Shown piece by piece: positions 23,401 through 35,802 of a stretch of DNA of 64,000 nt; the stretch's first letter is position 1, and the number at the start of each line of letters is the position of its first letter. A program made the position numbers and the translations under genes. The notes beneath the pieces are model-generated. The model was not told where the DNA came from and made no database searches. It saw only the letters and a list, made by a program, of their open reading frames with translations. This stretch comes from Rhynochetos jubatus. Lineage: Eukaryota; Chordata; Aves; Eurypygiformes; Rhynochetidae. Where the stretch lies: positions 682,001-746,000 of the forward strand of contig CM050665.1 in NCBI GenBank assembly GCA_027574665.1, given 5' to 3'.

Positions 23401-26400
23401 CGGCCACGCCCCCCCTGCGTTCTGGCCATGACAGCTGCGGTAGGAGCAATGTCAGTGCAGTGTCGTGCTGCTCTTGGCAGGCCTTTGCAATCCCAACTAT
23501 CCCTGGACCTGGGCGCTTTCTTGTTCTCCAGACGCTAACCCTAGCCCTAACCCTAAGAATGGCAGGTCGCGGTTTCCGGCCACGCCCCCCCTGCGTTCTG
23601 GCCATGACAGCTGCGGTAGGAGCAATGTCAGTGCAGTGTCGTGCTGCTCTTGGCAGGCCTTTGCAATCCCAACTATCCCTGGACCTGGGCGCTTTCTCGT
23701 TCTCCAGACGCTAACCCTAGCCCTAACCCTAAGAATGGCAGGTCGCGGTTTCCGGCCACGCCCCCCCTGCGTTCTGGCCATGACAGCTGCGGTAGGAGCA
23801 ATGTCAGTGCAGTTTCGTGCTGCTCTTGGCAGGCCTTTGCAATCCCAACTATCTCTGGACCTGGGCGCTTTCTCGTTCTCCAGACGCTAACCCTAGCCCT
23901 AACCCTAAGAATGGCAGGTCGCGGTTTCCGGCCACGCCCCCCCTGCGTTCTGGCCATGAGAGCTGCGGTAGGAGCAATGTCAGTGCAGTGTCGTGCTGCT
24001 CTTGGCAGGCCTTTGCAATCCCAACTATCCCTGGACCTGGGCGCTTTCTCGTTCTCCAGACGCTAACCCTAGCCCTAACCCTAAGAATGGCAGGTCGCGG
24101 TTTCCAGCCACGGCCGCCTGGGTTCTGGCCATGACAGCTGCGGTAGGAGCAATGTCAGTGCAGTGTCGTGCTGCTCTTGGCAGGCCTTTGCAATCCCAAC
24201 TATCCCTGGACCTGGGGGCTTTCTCGTTCTCCAGATGCTAACCCTAGCCCTAACCCTAAGAATGGAAGGTCGCGGTTTCCGGCCACGCCCCCCCTGCGTT
24301 CTGGCCATGACAGCTGCGGTAGGAGCAATGTCAGGGCAGTGTCGTGCAGCTCTTGGCAGGCCTTTGCAATGCCAACTATCCCTGGACCTGGGCGCTTTCT
24401 CGTTCTCCAGACGCTAACCCTAGCCCTAACCCTAAGAATGGCAGGTCGCGGATTCCGGCCACGCCCCCCCTGCGTTCTGGCCATGACAGCTGCGGTAGGA
24501 GCAATGTCAGTGCAGTGTCGTGCTGCTCTTGGCAGGCCTTTGCAATCCCAACTATCCCTGGACCTGGGCGCTTTCTTGTTCTCCAGACGCTAACCCTAGC
24601 CCTAACCCTAAGAATGGCAGGTCGCGGTTTCCGGCCACGCCCCCCCGTGTTCTGGCCATGACAGCTGCGGTAGGAGCAATGTCAGTGCAGTGTCGTGCAG
24701 CTCTTGGCAGGCCTTTGCAATCCCAACTATCCCTGGACCTGGGCATTTTATCGTTCTCCAGAAGCTAACCCTAGCCCTAACCCTAAGAATGGCAGATCGC
24801 GGTTTCCGGCCACGCCCCCCCTGCGTTCTGGCCATGACAGCTGCGGTAGGAGCAATGTCAGTGCAGTGTCGTGCTGCTCTTGGCAGGCCTTTGCAATCCC
24901 AACTATCCCTGGACCTGGGCACTTTCTCGTTCTCCAGACGCTAACCCTAGCCCTAACCCTAATAATGGCAGGTCGCGGTTTCCAGCCACGCCCCCCCTGC
25001 GTTCTGGCCATGACAGCTGCGGTAGGAGCAATGTCAGTGCAGTGTCGTGCTGCTCTTGGCAGGCCTTTGCAATCCCAACTATCGCTGGACCTGGGGGCTT
25101 TCTCGTTCTCCAGACGCTAACCCTAGCCCTAACCCTAAGAATGGCAGGTCGCGGTTTCCGGCCACGCCCCCCCTGCGTTCTGGCCATGACAGCTGCGGTA
25201 GGAGCAATGTCAGTGCAGTGTCGTGCTGCTCTTGGCAGGCCTTTGCAATCCCAACTATCCCTGGACCTGGGCGCTTTCTCGTTCTCCAGACGCTAACCCT
25301 AGCCCTAACCCTAAGAATGGCAGGTCGCGGTTTCCGGCCACGCCCCCTCTGCGTTCTGGCTATGACAGCTGAGGTAGGAGCAATGTCAGTGCAGTGTCGT
25401 GCTGCTCTTGGCAGGCCTTTGCAATCCCAACTATCCCTGGACCTGGGCGCTTTCTCGTTCTCCAGACGCTAACCCTAGCCCTAACCCTAAGAATGGCAGG
25501 TCGCGGTTTCCGGCCACGCCCGCCTGCGTTCTGGCCATGACAGCTGCGTTAGGAGCAATGTCAGTGCAGTGTCGTGCTGCTCTTGGCAGGCCTTTGCAAT
25601 CCCAACTATCCCTGGACCTGGGCGCTTTCTCGTTCTCCAGACGCTAACCCTAGCCCTAACCCTAAGAATGGCAGGTCGCGGATTCCGGCCACGCCCGCCT
25701 GGGTTCTGGCCATGACAGCTGCGGTAGGAGCAATGTCAGTGCAGTGTCGTGCTGCTCTTGGCAGGCCTTTGCAATCCCAACTATCCCTGGACCTGGGCGC
25801 TTTCTCGTTCTCCAGACGCTAACCCTAGCCCTAACCCTAAGAATGGCAGGTCGCGGTTTCCGGCCACGCCCCCCCTGCGTTCTGGCTATGACAGCTGCGG
25901 TAGGAGCAATGTCAGTGCAGTGTCGTGCTGCTCTTGGCAGGCCTTTGCAATCCCAACTATCCCTGGACCTGGGCGCTTTCTCGTTCTCCAGACGCTAACC
26001 CTAGCCCTAACCCTAAGAATGGCAGGTCGCGGTTTCCGGCCACGCCCGCCTGGGTTCTGGCCATGACAGCTGCGGTAGGAGCAATGTCAGTGCAGTGTCG
26101 TGCTGCTCTTGGCAGGCCTTTGCAATCCCAACTATCCCTGGACCTGGGCGCTTTCTCCTTCTCCAGACGCTAACCCTAGCCCTAACCCTAAGAATGGCAG
26201 GTCGCGGTTTCCGGCCACGCCCCCCCTGCGTTCTGGCTATGACAGCTGCGGTAGGAGCAATGTCAGTGCAGTGTCGTGCAGCTCTTGGCAGGCCTTTGCA
26301 ATCCCAACTATCCCTGGACCTGGGCGCTTTCTCGTTCTCCAGACGCTAACCCTAGCCCTAACCCTAAGAATGGCAGATGGCGGTTTCCGGCCACGCCCCC

Positions 26401-26739
26401 CCTGCGTTCTGGCCATGACAGCTGCGGTAGGAGCAATGTCAGTGCAGTGTCGTGCAGCTCTTGGCAGGCCTTTGCAATGCCAACTATCCCTGGACCTGGG
26501 CGCTTTCTCGTTCTCCAGACGCTAACCCTAGCCCTAACCCCAAGAATGGCAGGTTGCGGTTTCCGGCCACGCCCCCCCTGCGTTCTGGCCATGACAGCTG
26601 CGGTAGGAGCAATGTCAGTGCAGTGTCGTGCTGCTCTTGGCAGGCCTTTGCAATCCCAGCTATCCCTGGACCTGGGCGCTTTCTCGTTCTCCAGACGCTA
26701 ACCCTAGCCCTAACCCTAAGAATGGCAGGTCGCGGTTTC

Positions 26740-27130
26740 CGGCCATGCCCCCCCTGCGTTCTGGCCATGAGAGCTGCGGTAGGAGCAATGTCAGTGCAGT
26801 GTCGTGCAGCTCTTGCAGGCCTTTGCAATCCCAACTATCCCTGGACCTGGGGGCTTTCTCGTTCTCCAGACGCTAACCCTAGCCCTAACCCTAAGAATGG
26901 CAGATCGCGGTTTCCGGCCACGCCCCCCCTGCGTTCTGGCCATGACAGCTGCGATAGGAGCAATGTTAGTGCAGTGTCGTGCAGCTCTTGGCAGGCCTTT
27001 GCAATGCCAACTATCCCTGGACCTGGGCGCTTTCTCGTTCTCCAGACGCTAACCCTAGCCCTAACCCTAAGAATGGCAGGTCGCGGTTTCCGGCCACGCC
27101 CCCCCTGCGTTCTGGCCATGACAGCTGCGG
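26740..27130. repeat. Unit with one-base deletion, shared with 43.5 kb
   Basis: At 26,811-26,820 the usual CTCTTGGCAGG is shortened to CTCTTGCAGG. The next unit carries GCGATAGG and CAATGTTAGTGCAG. The same deletion and the same following pair of variants occur at 43,540-43,550 and about 43,684-43,702. The two blocks are therefore related although they lie 16.7 kb apart and sit in different array domains. Confidence 0.85.
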
Positions 27131-30100
27131 TAGGAGCAATGTCAGTGCAGTGTCGTGCTGCTCTTGGCAGGCCTTTGCAATGCCAACTATCCCTGGACCT
27201 GGGCGCTTTCTCGTTCTCCAGACGCTAACCCTAGCCCTAACCCTAAGAATGGCAGGTCGCGGTTTCCGGCCACGCCCCCCCTGCGTTCTGGCCATGAGAG
27301 CTGCGGTAGGAGCAATGTCAGTGCAGTGTCGTGCTGCTCTTGGCAGGCCTTTGCAATCCCAACTATCCCTGGACCTGGGCGCTTTCTCGTTCTCCAGACG
27401 CTAACCCTAGCCCTAACCCTAAGAATGGCAGGTCGCGGTTTCCGGCCACGCCCCACCTGTGTTCTGGCTATGAGAGCTGCGGTAGGAGCAATGTCAGTGC
27501 AGTGTCGTGCAGCTCTTGGCAGGCCTTTGCAATCCCAACTATCCCTGGACCTGGGCGCTTTCTCGTTCTGCAGACGCTAACCCTAGCCCTAACCCTAAGA
27601 ATGGCAGGTCGCGGTTTCCGGCCACGCCCCCCCTGCGTTCTGGCCATGACAGCTGCGGTAGGAGCAATGTCAGTGCAGTGTCGTGCTGCTCTTGGCAGGC
27701 CTTTGCAATCCCAACTATTCCTGGACCTGGGCGCTTTCTCGTTCTCCAGACGCTAACCCTAGCCCTAACCCTAAGAATGGCAGGTCGCGGTTTCCGGCCA
27801 CGCCCCCCCTGCGTTCTGGCCATGACAGCTGCGGTAGGAGCAATGTCAGTGCAGTGTCGTGCTGCTCTTGGCAGGCCTTTGCAATCCCAACTATCCCTGG
27901 ACCTGGGGGCTTTCTCGTTCTCCAGACGCTAACCCTAGCCCTAACCCTAAGAATGGCAGGTCGCGGATTCCGGCCACGCCCCCCCTGCGTTCTGGCCATG
28001 ACAGCTGCGGTAGGAGCAATGTCAGTGCAGTGTCGTGCTGCTCTTGGCAGGCCTTTGCAATCCCAACTATCCCTGGACCTGGGCGCTTTCTCGTTCTCCA
28101 GACGCTAACCCTAGCCCTAACCCTAAGAATGGCAGGTCGCGGTTTCCGGCCACGCCCGCCTGGGTTCTGGCCATGACAGCTGCGGTAGGAGCAATGTCAG
28201 TGCAGTGTCGTGCTGCTCTTGGCAGGCCTTTGCAATCCCAACTATCCCTGGACCTGGGCGCTTTCTCGTTCTCCAGACGCTAACCCTAGCCCTAACACTA
28301 AGAATGGCAGGTCGCGGTTTCCGGCCACGCCCCCCCTGCGTTCTGGCCATGACAGCTGCGGTAGGAGCAATGTCAGTGCAGTGTCGTGCTGCTCTTGGCA
28401 GGCCTTTGCAATCCCAACTATCCCTGGACCTGGGGGCTTTCTCGTTCTCCAGACGCTAACCCTAGCCCTAACCCTAAGAATGGCAGGTCGCGGATTCCGG
28501 CCACGCCCCCCCTGCGTTCTGGCCATGACAGCTGCGGTAGGAGCAATGTCAGTGCAGTGTCGTGCTGCTGTTTGCAGGCCTTTGCAATCCCAACTATCCC
28601 TGGACCTGGGCGTTTTCTCGTTCTCCAGATGCTAACCCTAGCCCTAACCCTAAGAATGGAAGGTCGCGGTTTCCGCCCACGCCCCCCCTGCGTTCTGGCC
28701 ATGACAGCTGCGGTAGGAGCAATGTCAGGGCAGTGTCGTGCAGCTCTTGGCAGGCCTTTGCAATGCCAACTATCCCTGGACCTGGGCGCTTTCTCGTTCT
28801 CCAGATGCTAACCCTAGCCCTAACCCTAAGAATGGCAGGTCGCGGTTTCCGGCCACGCCCCCCCTGCGTTCTGGCCATGACAGCTGCGGTAGGAGCAATG
28901 TCAGTGCAGTGTCGTGCTGCTCTTGGCAGGCCTTTGCAATCCCAACTATCCCTGGACCTGGGGGCTTTCTCGTTCTCCAGACGCTAACCCTAGCCCTAAC
29001 CCTAAGAATGGCAGGTCGCGGTTTCCGGCCACGCCCCCCCTGCGTTCTGGCCATGACAGCTGCGGTAGGAGCAATGTCAGTGCAGTGTCGTGCTGCTCTT
29101 GGCAGGCCTTTGCAATCCCAACTATCCCTGGACCTGGGCGCTTTCTCGTTCTCCAGACGCTAACCCTAGCCCTAACCCTAAGAATGGCAGGTCGCGGTTT
29201 CCGGCCACGCCCCCCCTGCGTTCTGGCCATGACAGCTGCGGTAGGAGCAATGTCAGTGCAGTGTCGTGCTGCTCTTGGCAGGCCTTTGCAATCCCAACTA
29301 TCCCTGGACCTGGGCGCTTTCTCGTTCTCTAGATGCTAACCCTAGCCCTAACCCTAAGAATGGCAGGTCGCAGCTTCCGGCCACGCCCCCCCTGCGTTCT
29401 GGCCATGACAGCTGCGGTAGGAGCAATGTCAGTGCAGTTTCGTGCTGCTCTTGGCAGGCCTTTGCAATCCCAACTATCTCTGGACCTGGGCGCTTTCTCG
29501 TTCTCCAGACGCTAACCCTAGCCCTAACCCTAAGAATGGCAGGTCGCGGTTTCCGGCCACGCACCCCTGCGTTCTGGCCATGACAGCTGCGGTAGGAGCA
29601 ATGTCAGTGCAGTGTCGTGCTGCTCTTGGCAGGCCTTTGCAATGCCAAGTATCCCTGGACCTGGGCACTTTCTCGTTCTCCAGACGCTAACCCTAGCCCT
29701 AACCCTAATAATGGCAGGTCGCGGTTTCCAGCCACGCCCCCCCTGCGTTCTGGCCATGAGAGCTGCGGTAGGAGCAATGTCAGTGCAGTGTCGTGCTGCT
29801 CTTGGCAGGCCTTTGCAATCCCAACTATCCCTGGACCTGGGCGCTTTCTCGTTCTCCAGATGCTAACCCTAGCCCTAACCCTAAGAATGGCAGGTCGCGG
29901 TTTCCGGCCACGCCCCCCCTGCGTTCTGGCCATGACAGCTGCGGTAGGAGCAATGTCAGTGCAGTGTCGTGCTGCTCTTGGCAGGCCTTTGCAATCCCAA
30001 CTATCCCTGGACCTGGGCGCTTTCTCGTTCTCCAGACGCTAACCCTAGCCCTAACCCTAAGAATGGCAGGTCGCGGTTTCCGGCCACGCCCCCCCTGCGT

Positions 30101-32847
30101 TCTAGCTATGACAGCTGAGGTAGGAGCAATGTCAGTGCAGTGTCGTGCTGCTCTTGGCAGGCCTTTGCAATCCCAACTATCCCTGGACCTGGGCGCTTTC
30201 TCGTTCTCCAGACGCTAACCCTAGCCCTAACCCTAAGAATGGCAGGTCGCGGTTTCCGGCCACGCCCCCCCTGCGTTCTGGCCATGACAGCTGCGGTAGG
30301 AGCAATGTCAGTGCAGTGTCGTGCTGCTCTTGGCAGGCCTTTGCAATCCCAACTATCCCTGGACCTGGGCGCTTTCTCGTTCTCCAGATGCTAACCCTAG
30401 CCCTAACCCTAAGAATGGCAGGTCGCGGTTTCCGGCCACGCCCCCCCTGCGTTCTGGCCATGACAGCTGCGGTAGGAGCAATGTCAGTGCAGTGTCGTGC
30501 TGCTCTTGGCAGGCCTTTGCAATCCCAACTATCCCTGGACCTGGGCGCTTTCTCGTTCTCTAGACGCTAACCCTAGCCCTAACCCTAAGAATGGCAGGTC
30601 GCGGTTTCCGGCCACGCCCGCCTGGGTTCTGGCCATGACAGCTGCGGTAGGAGCAATGTCAGTGCAGTGTCGTGCTGCTCTTGGCAGGCCTTTGCAATCC
30701 CAACTATCCCTGGACCTGGGGGCTTTCTCGTTCTCCAGACGCTAACCCTAGCCCTAACCCTAAGAATGGCAGGTCGCGGATTCCGGCCACGCCCCCCCTG
30801 CGTTCTGGCCATGACAGCTGCGGTAGGAGCAATGTCAGTGCAGTGTCGTGCTGCTCTTGGCAGGCCTTTGCAATCCCAACTATCCCTGGACCTGGGCGCT
30901 TTCTCGTTCTCCAGACGCTAACCCTAGCCCTAACCCTAAGAATGGCAGGTCGCGGTTTCCGGCCACGCCCCCCCTGCGTTCTGGCCATGACAGCTGATGT
31001 AGGAGCAATGTCAGTGCAGTGTCGTGCTGCTCTTGGCAGGCCTTTGCAATCCCAACTATCCCTGGACCTGGGCGCTTTCTTGTTCTCCAGACGCTAACCC
31101 TAGCCCTAACCCTAAGAATGGCAGGTCGCGGTTTCCGGCCACGCCCCCCCTGCGTTCTGGCCATGACAGCTGCGGTAGGAGCAATGTCAGTGCAGTGTCG
31201 TGCTGCTCTTGGCAGGCCTTTGCAATCCCAACTATCCCTGGACCTGGGGGCTTTCTCGTTCTCCAGACGCTAACCCTAGCCCTAACCCTAAGAATGGCAG
31301 GTCGCGGTTTCCGGCCACGCCCCCCCTGCGTTCTGGCCATGACAGCTGCGGTAGGAGCAATGTCAGTGCAGTGTCGTGCTGCTCTTGGCAGGCCTTTGCA
31401 ATCCCAACTATCCCTGGACCTGGGGGCTTTCTCGTTCTCCAGACGCTAACCCTAGCCCTAACCCTAAGAATGGCAGGTCACGGTTTCCGGCCACGCCCCC
31501 CCGTATTCTGGCCATGACAGCTGCGGTAGGAGCAATGTCAGGGCAGTGTCGTGCAGCTCTTGGCAGGCCTTTGCAATCCCAACTATCCCTGGACCTGGGC
31601 ATTTTATAGTTCTCCAGAAGCTAACCCTAGCCCTAACCCTAAGAATGGCAGATCGCGGTTTCCGGCCACGCCCCCCCTGCGTTCTGGCCATGACAGCTGC
31701 GGTAGGAGCAATGTCAGTGCAGTGTCGTGCTGCTCTTGGCAGGCCTTTGCAATCCCAACTATCCCTGGACCTTGGCGCTTTCTCGTTCTCCAGACGCTAA
31801 CCCTAGCCCTAACCCTAAGAATGGCAGGTCGCGGTTTCCAGCCACGCCCCCCCTGCATTCTGGCCATGAGAGCTGAGGTAGGAGCAATGTCAGTGCAGTG
31901 TCGTGCAGCTCTTGGCAGGCCTTTGCAATCCCAACTATCCCTGGACCTGGGCGCTTTCTCGTTCTCCAGATGCTAACCCTAGCCCTAACCCTAAGAATGG
32001 CAGGTCGCAGTTTCCGGCCACGCCCCCCCTGCGTTCTGGCCATGACAGCTGCGGTAGGAGCAATGTCAGTGCAGTGTCGTGCTGCTCTTGGCAGGCCTTT
32101 GCAATCCCAACTATCCCTGGACCTGGGCGCTTTCTCGTTCTCCAGACGCTAACCCTAGCCCTAACCCTAAGAATGGCAGGTCGCGGTTTCCGGCCATGCC
32201 CCCCCTGCGTTCTGGCTATGACAGCTGAGGTAGGAGCAATGTCAGTGCAGTGTCGTGCTGCTCTTGGCAGGCCTTTGCAATCCCAACTATCCCTGGACCT
32301 GGGCGCTTTCTCGTTCTCCAGACGCTAACCCTAGCCCTAACCCTAAGAATGGCAGGTCGCGGTTTCCGGCCACGCCCGCCTGGGTTCTGGCCATGACAGC
32401 TGCGGTAGGAGCAATATCAGTGCAGTGTCGTGCTGCTCTTGGCAGGCCTTTGCAATCCCAACTATCCCTGGACCTGGGCGCTTTCTCGTTCTCCAGACGC
32501 TAACCCTAGCCCTAACCCTAAGAATGGCAGATCGCGGTTTCCGGCCACGCCCCCCCTGCGTTCTGGCCATGACAGCTGCGGTAGGAGCAATGTCAGTGCA
32601 GTGTCGTGCTGCTCTTGGCAGGCCTTTGCAATCCCAACTATCCCTGGACCTGGGCGCTTTCTCGTTCTCTAGACGCTAACCCTAGCCCTAACCCTAAGAA
32701 TGGCAGGTCGCAGTTTCCGGCCACGCCCCCCCTGCGTTCTGGCCATGACAGCTGCGGTAGGAGCAATGCCAGTGCAGTTTCGTGCTGCTCTTGGCAGGCC
32801 TTTGCAATCCCAACTATCTCTGGACCTGGGCGCTTTCTCGTTCTCCA

Positions 32848-32870
32848 AACGCTTCCCTAGCCCTAACCCT
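32848..32870. repeat. Unit with damaged telomeric block
   Basis: The unit start reads CCAAACGCTTCCCTAGCCC in place of CCAGACGCTAACCCTAGCC, so the first telomeric hexamer is broken here. Both its CTAGGGTTA site and the standard unit boundary are lost. It is the only such change I noticed in the homogenised core. Confidence 0.85.
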
Positions 32871-35536
32871 AAGAATGGCAGGTCGCGGTTTCCGGCCACG
32901 CCCCCCCTGCGTTCTGGCCATGACAGCTGCGTTAGGAGCAATGTCAGTGCAGTGTCGTGCTGCTCTTGGCAGGCCTTTGCAATGCCAACTATCCCTGGAC
33001 CTGGGCGCTTTCTCGTTCTCCAGACGCTAACCCTAGCCCTAACCCTAAGAATGGCAGGTCGCGGATTCCGGCCACGCCCCCCCTGCGTTCTGGCCATGAC
33101 AGCTGCGGTAGGAGCAATGTCAGTGCAGTGTCGTGCTGCTGTTTGCAGGCCTTTGCAATCCCAACTATCCCTGGACCTGGGCGTTTTCTCGATCTCCAGA
33201 TGCTAACCCTAGCCCTAACCCTAAGAATGGAAGGTCGCGGTTTCCGGCCACGCCCCCCCTGCGTTCTGGCCATGACAGCTGCGGTAGGAGCAATGTCAGT
33301 GCAGTGTCGTGCTGCTCTTGGCAGGCCTTTGCAATCCCAACTATCCCTGGACCTGGGCGCTTTCTCGTTCTCCAGACGCTAACCCTAGCCCTAACCCTAA
33401 GAATGGCAGGTCGCGGTTTCCGGCCACGCCTGCCTGGGTTCTGGCCATGACAGCTGCGGTAGGAGCAATGTCAGTGCAGTGTCGTGCTGCTCTTGGCAGG
33501 CCTTTTCAATCCCAACTATCCCTGGACCTGGGCATTTTATCGTTCTCCAGACGCTAACCCTAGCCCTAACCCTAAGAATGGCAGGTCGCAGTTTCCGGCC
33601 ACGCCCCCCCTGCGTTCTGGCCATGACAGCTGCGGTAGGAGCAATGTCAGTGCAGTGTCGTGCTGCTCTTGGCAGGCCTTTTCAATCCCAACTATCCCTG
33701 GACCTGGGCATTTTATCGTTCTCCAGACGCTAACCCTAGCCCTAACCCTAAGAATGGCAGGTCGCGGTTTCCGGCCACGCCCCCCCTGCGTTCTGGCCAT
33801 GACAGCTGCGGTAGGAGCAATGTCAGTGCAGTGTCGTGCTGTTCTTGGCAGGCCTTTGCAATCCCAACTATCCCTGGACCTGGGCGCTTTCTCGTTCTCC
33901 AGACGCTAACCCTAGCCCTAACCCTAAGAATGGCAGGTCGCGGTTTCCGGCCACGCCCGCCTGGGTTCTGGCCATGACAGCTGCGGTAGGAGCAATGTCA
34001 GTGCAGTGTCGTGCTGCTCTTGGCAGGCCTTTGCAATCCCAACTATCCCTGGACCTGGGCGCTTTCTCGTTCTCCAGACGCTAACCCTAGCCCTAACCCT
34101 AAGAATGGCAGGTCGCGGTTTCCGGCCACGCCCCCCCTGCTTTCTGGCCATGACAGCTGCGGTAGGAGCAATGTCAGTGCAGTGTCGTGCTGCTGTTTGC
34201 AGGCCTTTGCAATCCCAACTATCCCTGGACCTGGGCGTTTTCTCGTTCTCCAGACGCTAACCCTAGCCCTAACCCTAAGAATGGCAGGTCGCGGTTTCCG
34301 GCCACGCCCCCCCTGTGTTCTGGCCATGACAGCTGCGGTAGGAGCAATGTCAGGGCAGTGTCATGCAGATCTTGGCAGGCCTTTGCAATGCCAACTATCC
34401 CTGGACCTGGGCACTTTCTCGTTCTCCAGACGCTAACCCTAGCCCTAACCCTAAGAATGGCAGATCGCGGTTTCCGGCCACGCCCCCCCGCGTTCTGGCC
34501 ATGACAGCTGCGGTAGGAGCAATGTCAGTGCAGTGTCGTGCTGCTCTTGGCAGGCCTTTGCAATCCCAACTATCCCTGGACCTGGGCGCTTTCTCGTTCT
34601 CCAGATGCTAACCCTAGCCCTAACCCTAAGAATGGCAGGTGGCGGTTTCCGGCCACGCCCCCCCTGCATTCTGGCCATGACAGCTGCGGTAGGAGCAATG
34701 TCAGTGCAGTGTCGTGCTGCTCTTGGCAGGCCTTTGCAATCCCAACTATCCCTGGACCTGGGCGCTTTCTCCTTCCCCAGACGCTAACCCTAGCCCTAAC
34801 CCTAAAAATGGCAGGTTACGGTTTCCGGCCACGCCCCCCCTGCGTTCTGGCCATGACAGCTGCGGTAGGAGCAATGTCAGTGCAGTGTCGTGCTGCTCTT
34901 GGCAGGCCTTTGCAATCCCAACTATCACTGGACCTGGGCGCTTTCTCGTTCTCCAGACGCTAACCCTAGCCCTAACCCTAAGAATGGCAGGTCGCCGTTT
35001 CGGGCCACGCCGCCCCTGCGTTCTGGCCATGACAGCTGCGGTAGGAGCAATGTTAGTGCAGTGTCGTGCTGCTCTTGGCAGGCCTTTGCAATCCCAACTA
35101 TCCCTGGACCTGGGGGCTTTCTCGTTCTCCAGACGCTAACCCTAGCCCTAACCCTAAGAATGGCAGGTTGCGGTTTCCGGCCACGCCCCCCCCTGCGTTC
35201 TGGCCATGACAGCTGCGGTAGGAGCAATGTCAGTGCAGTGTCGTGCTGCTCTTGGCAGGCCTTTGCAATCCCAACTATCCCTGGACCTGGGGGCTTTCTC
35301 GTTCTCCAGACGCTAACCCTAGCCCTAACCCTAAGAATGGCAGGTCGCGGTTTCCGGCCACGCCCCCCCTGCGTTCTGGCTATGACAGCTGTGGTAGGAG
35401 CAATGTCAGTGCAGTGTCGTGCAGCTCTTGGCAGGCCTTTGCAATCCCAACTATCCCTGGACCTGGGGGCTTTCTCGTTCTCCAGACGCTAACCCTAGCC
35501 CTAACCCTAAGAATGGCAGGTTGCGGTTTCCGGCCA

Positions 35537-35550
35537 CCCCCCCCCCCCCC
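35537..35550. repeat. Fourteen-C homopolymer inside a unit
   Basis: The usual CCACG plus seven Cs is replaced by CCA followed by 14 Cs and GCG: the G of CACG is lost and the tract is lengthened. The opposite strand is a G14 run. Related ten-C forms lie at 35,893-35,902 and 38,893-38,902. Confidence 0.9.
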
Positions 35551-35802
35551 GCGTTCTGGCCATGACAGCTGCGGTAGGAGCAATGTCAGTGCAGTGTCGT
35601 GCTGCTCTTGGCAGGCCTTTGCAATCTCAGCTATCCCTGGACCTGGGGGCTTTCTCGTTCTCCAGACGCTAACCCTAGCCCTAACCCTAAGAATGGCAGG
35701 TCGCGGTTTCCGGCCACGCCCCCCCTGCGTTCTGGCTCTGAGAGCTGCGGTAGGAGCAATGTCAGTGCAGTGTCGTGCAGCTCTTGGCAGGCCTTTGCAA
35801 TG

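Larger units (their letters stand above)
8100..34900. repeat. Array domain 2: homogenised core
   Basis: Units here are closest to the consensus and many neighbours are identical or differ at one or two bases, for example around 9,750-10,190 and 13,270-13,500. Recurrent marker units are the 175-bp CGCCTGGG form, GGGCATTTTATCG, GCGGATTCCGG, CTGTTTGCAGG with GGGCGTTTTC, GGGCAG in place of GTGCAG, CTGCACCTGG with AGCGCTAACC, and ACCCTAATAATGG. The same marker strings recur as blocks at multi-kilobase spacing, which indicates repeated block exchange. Confidence 0.9.
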
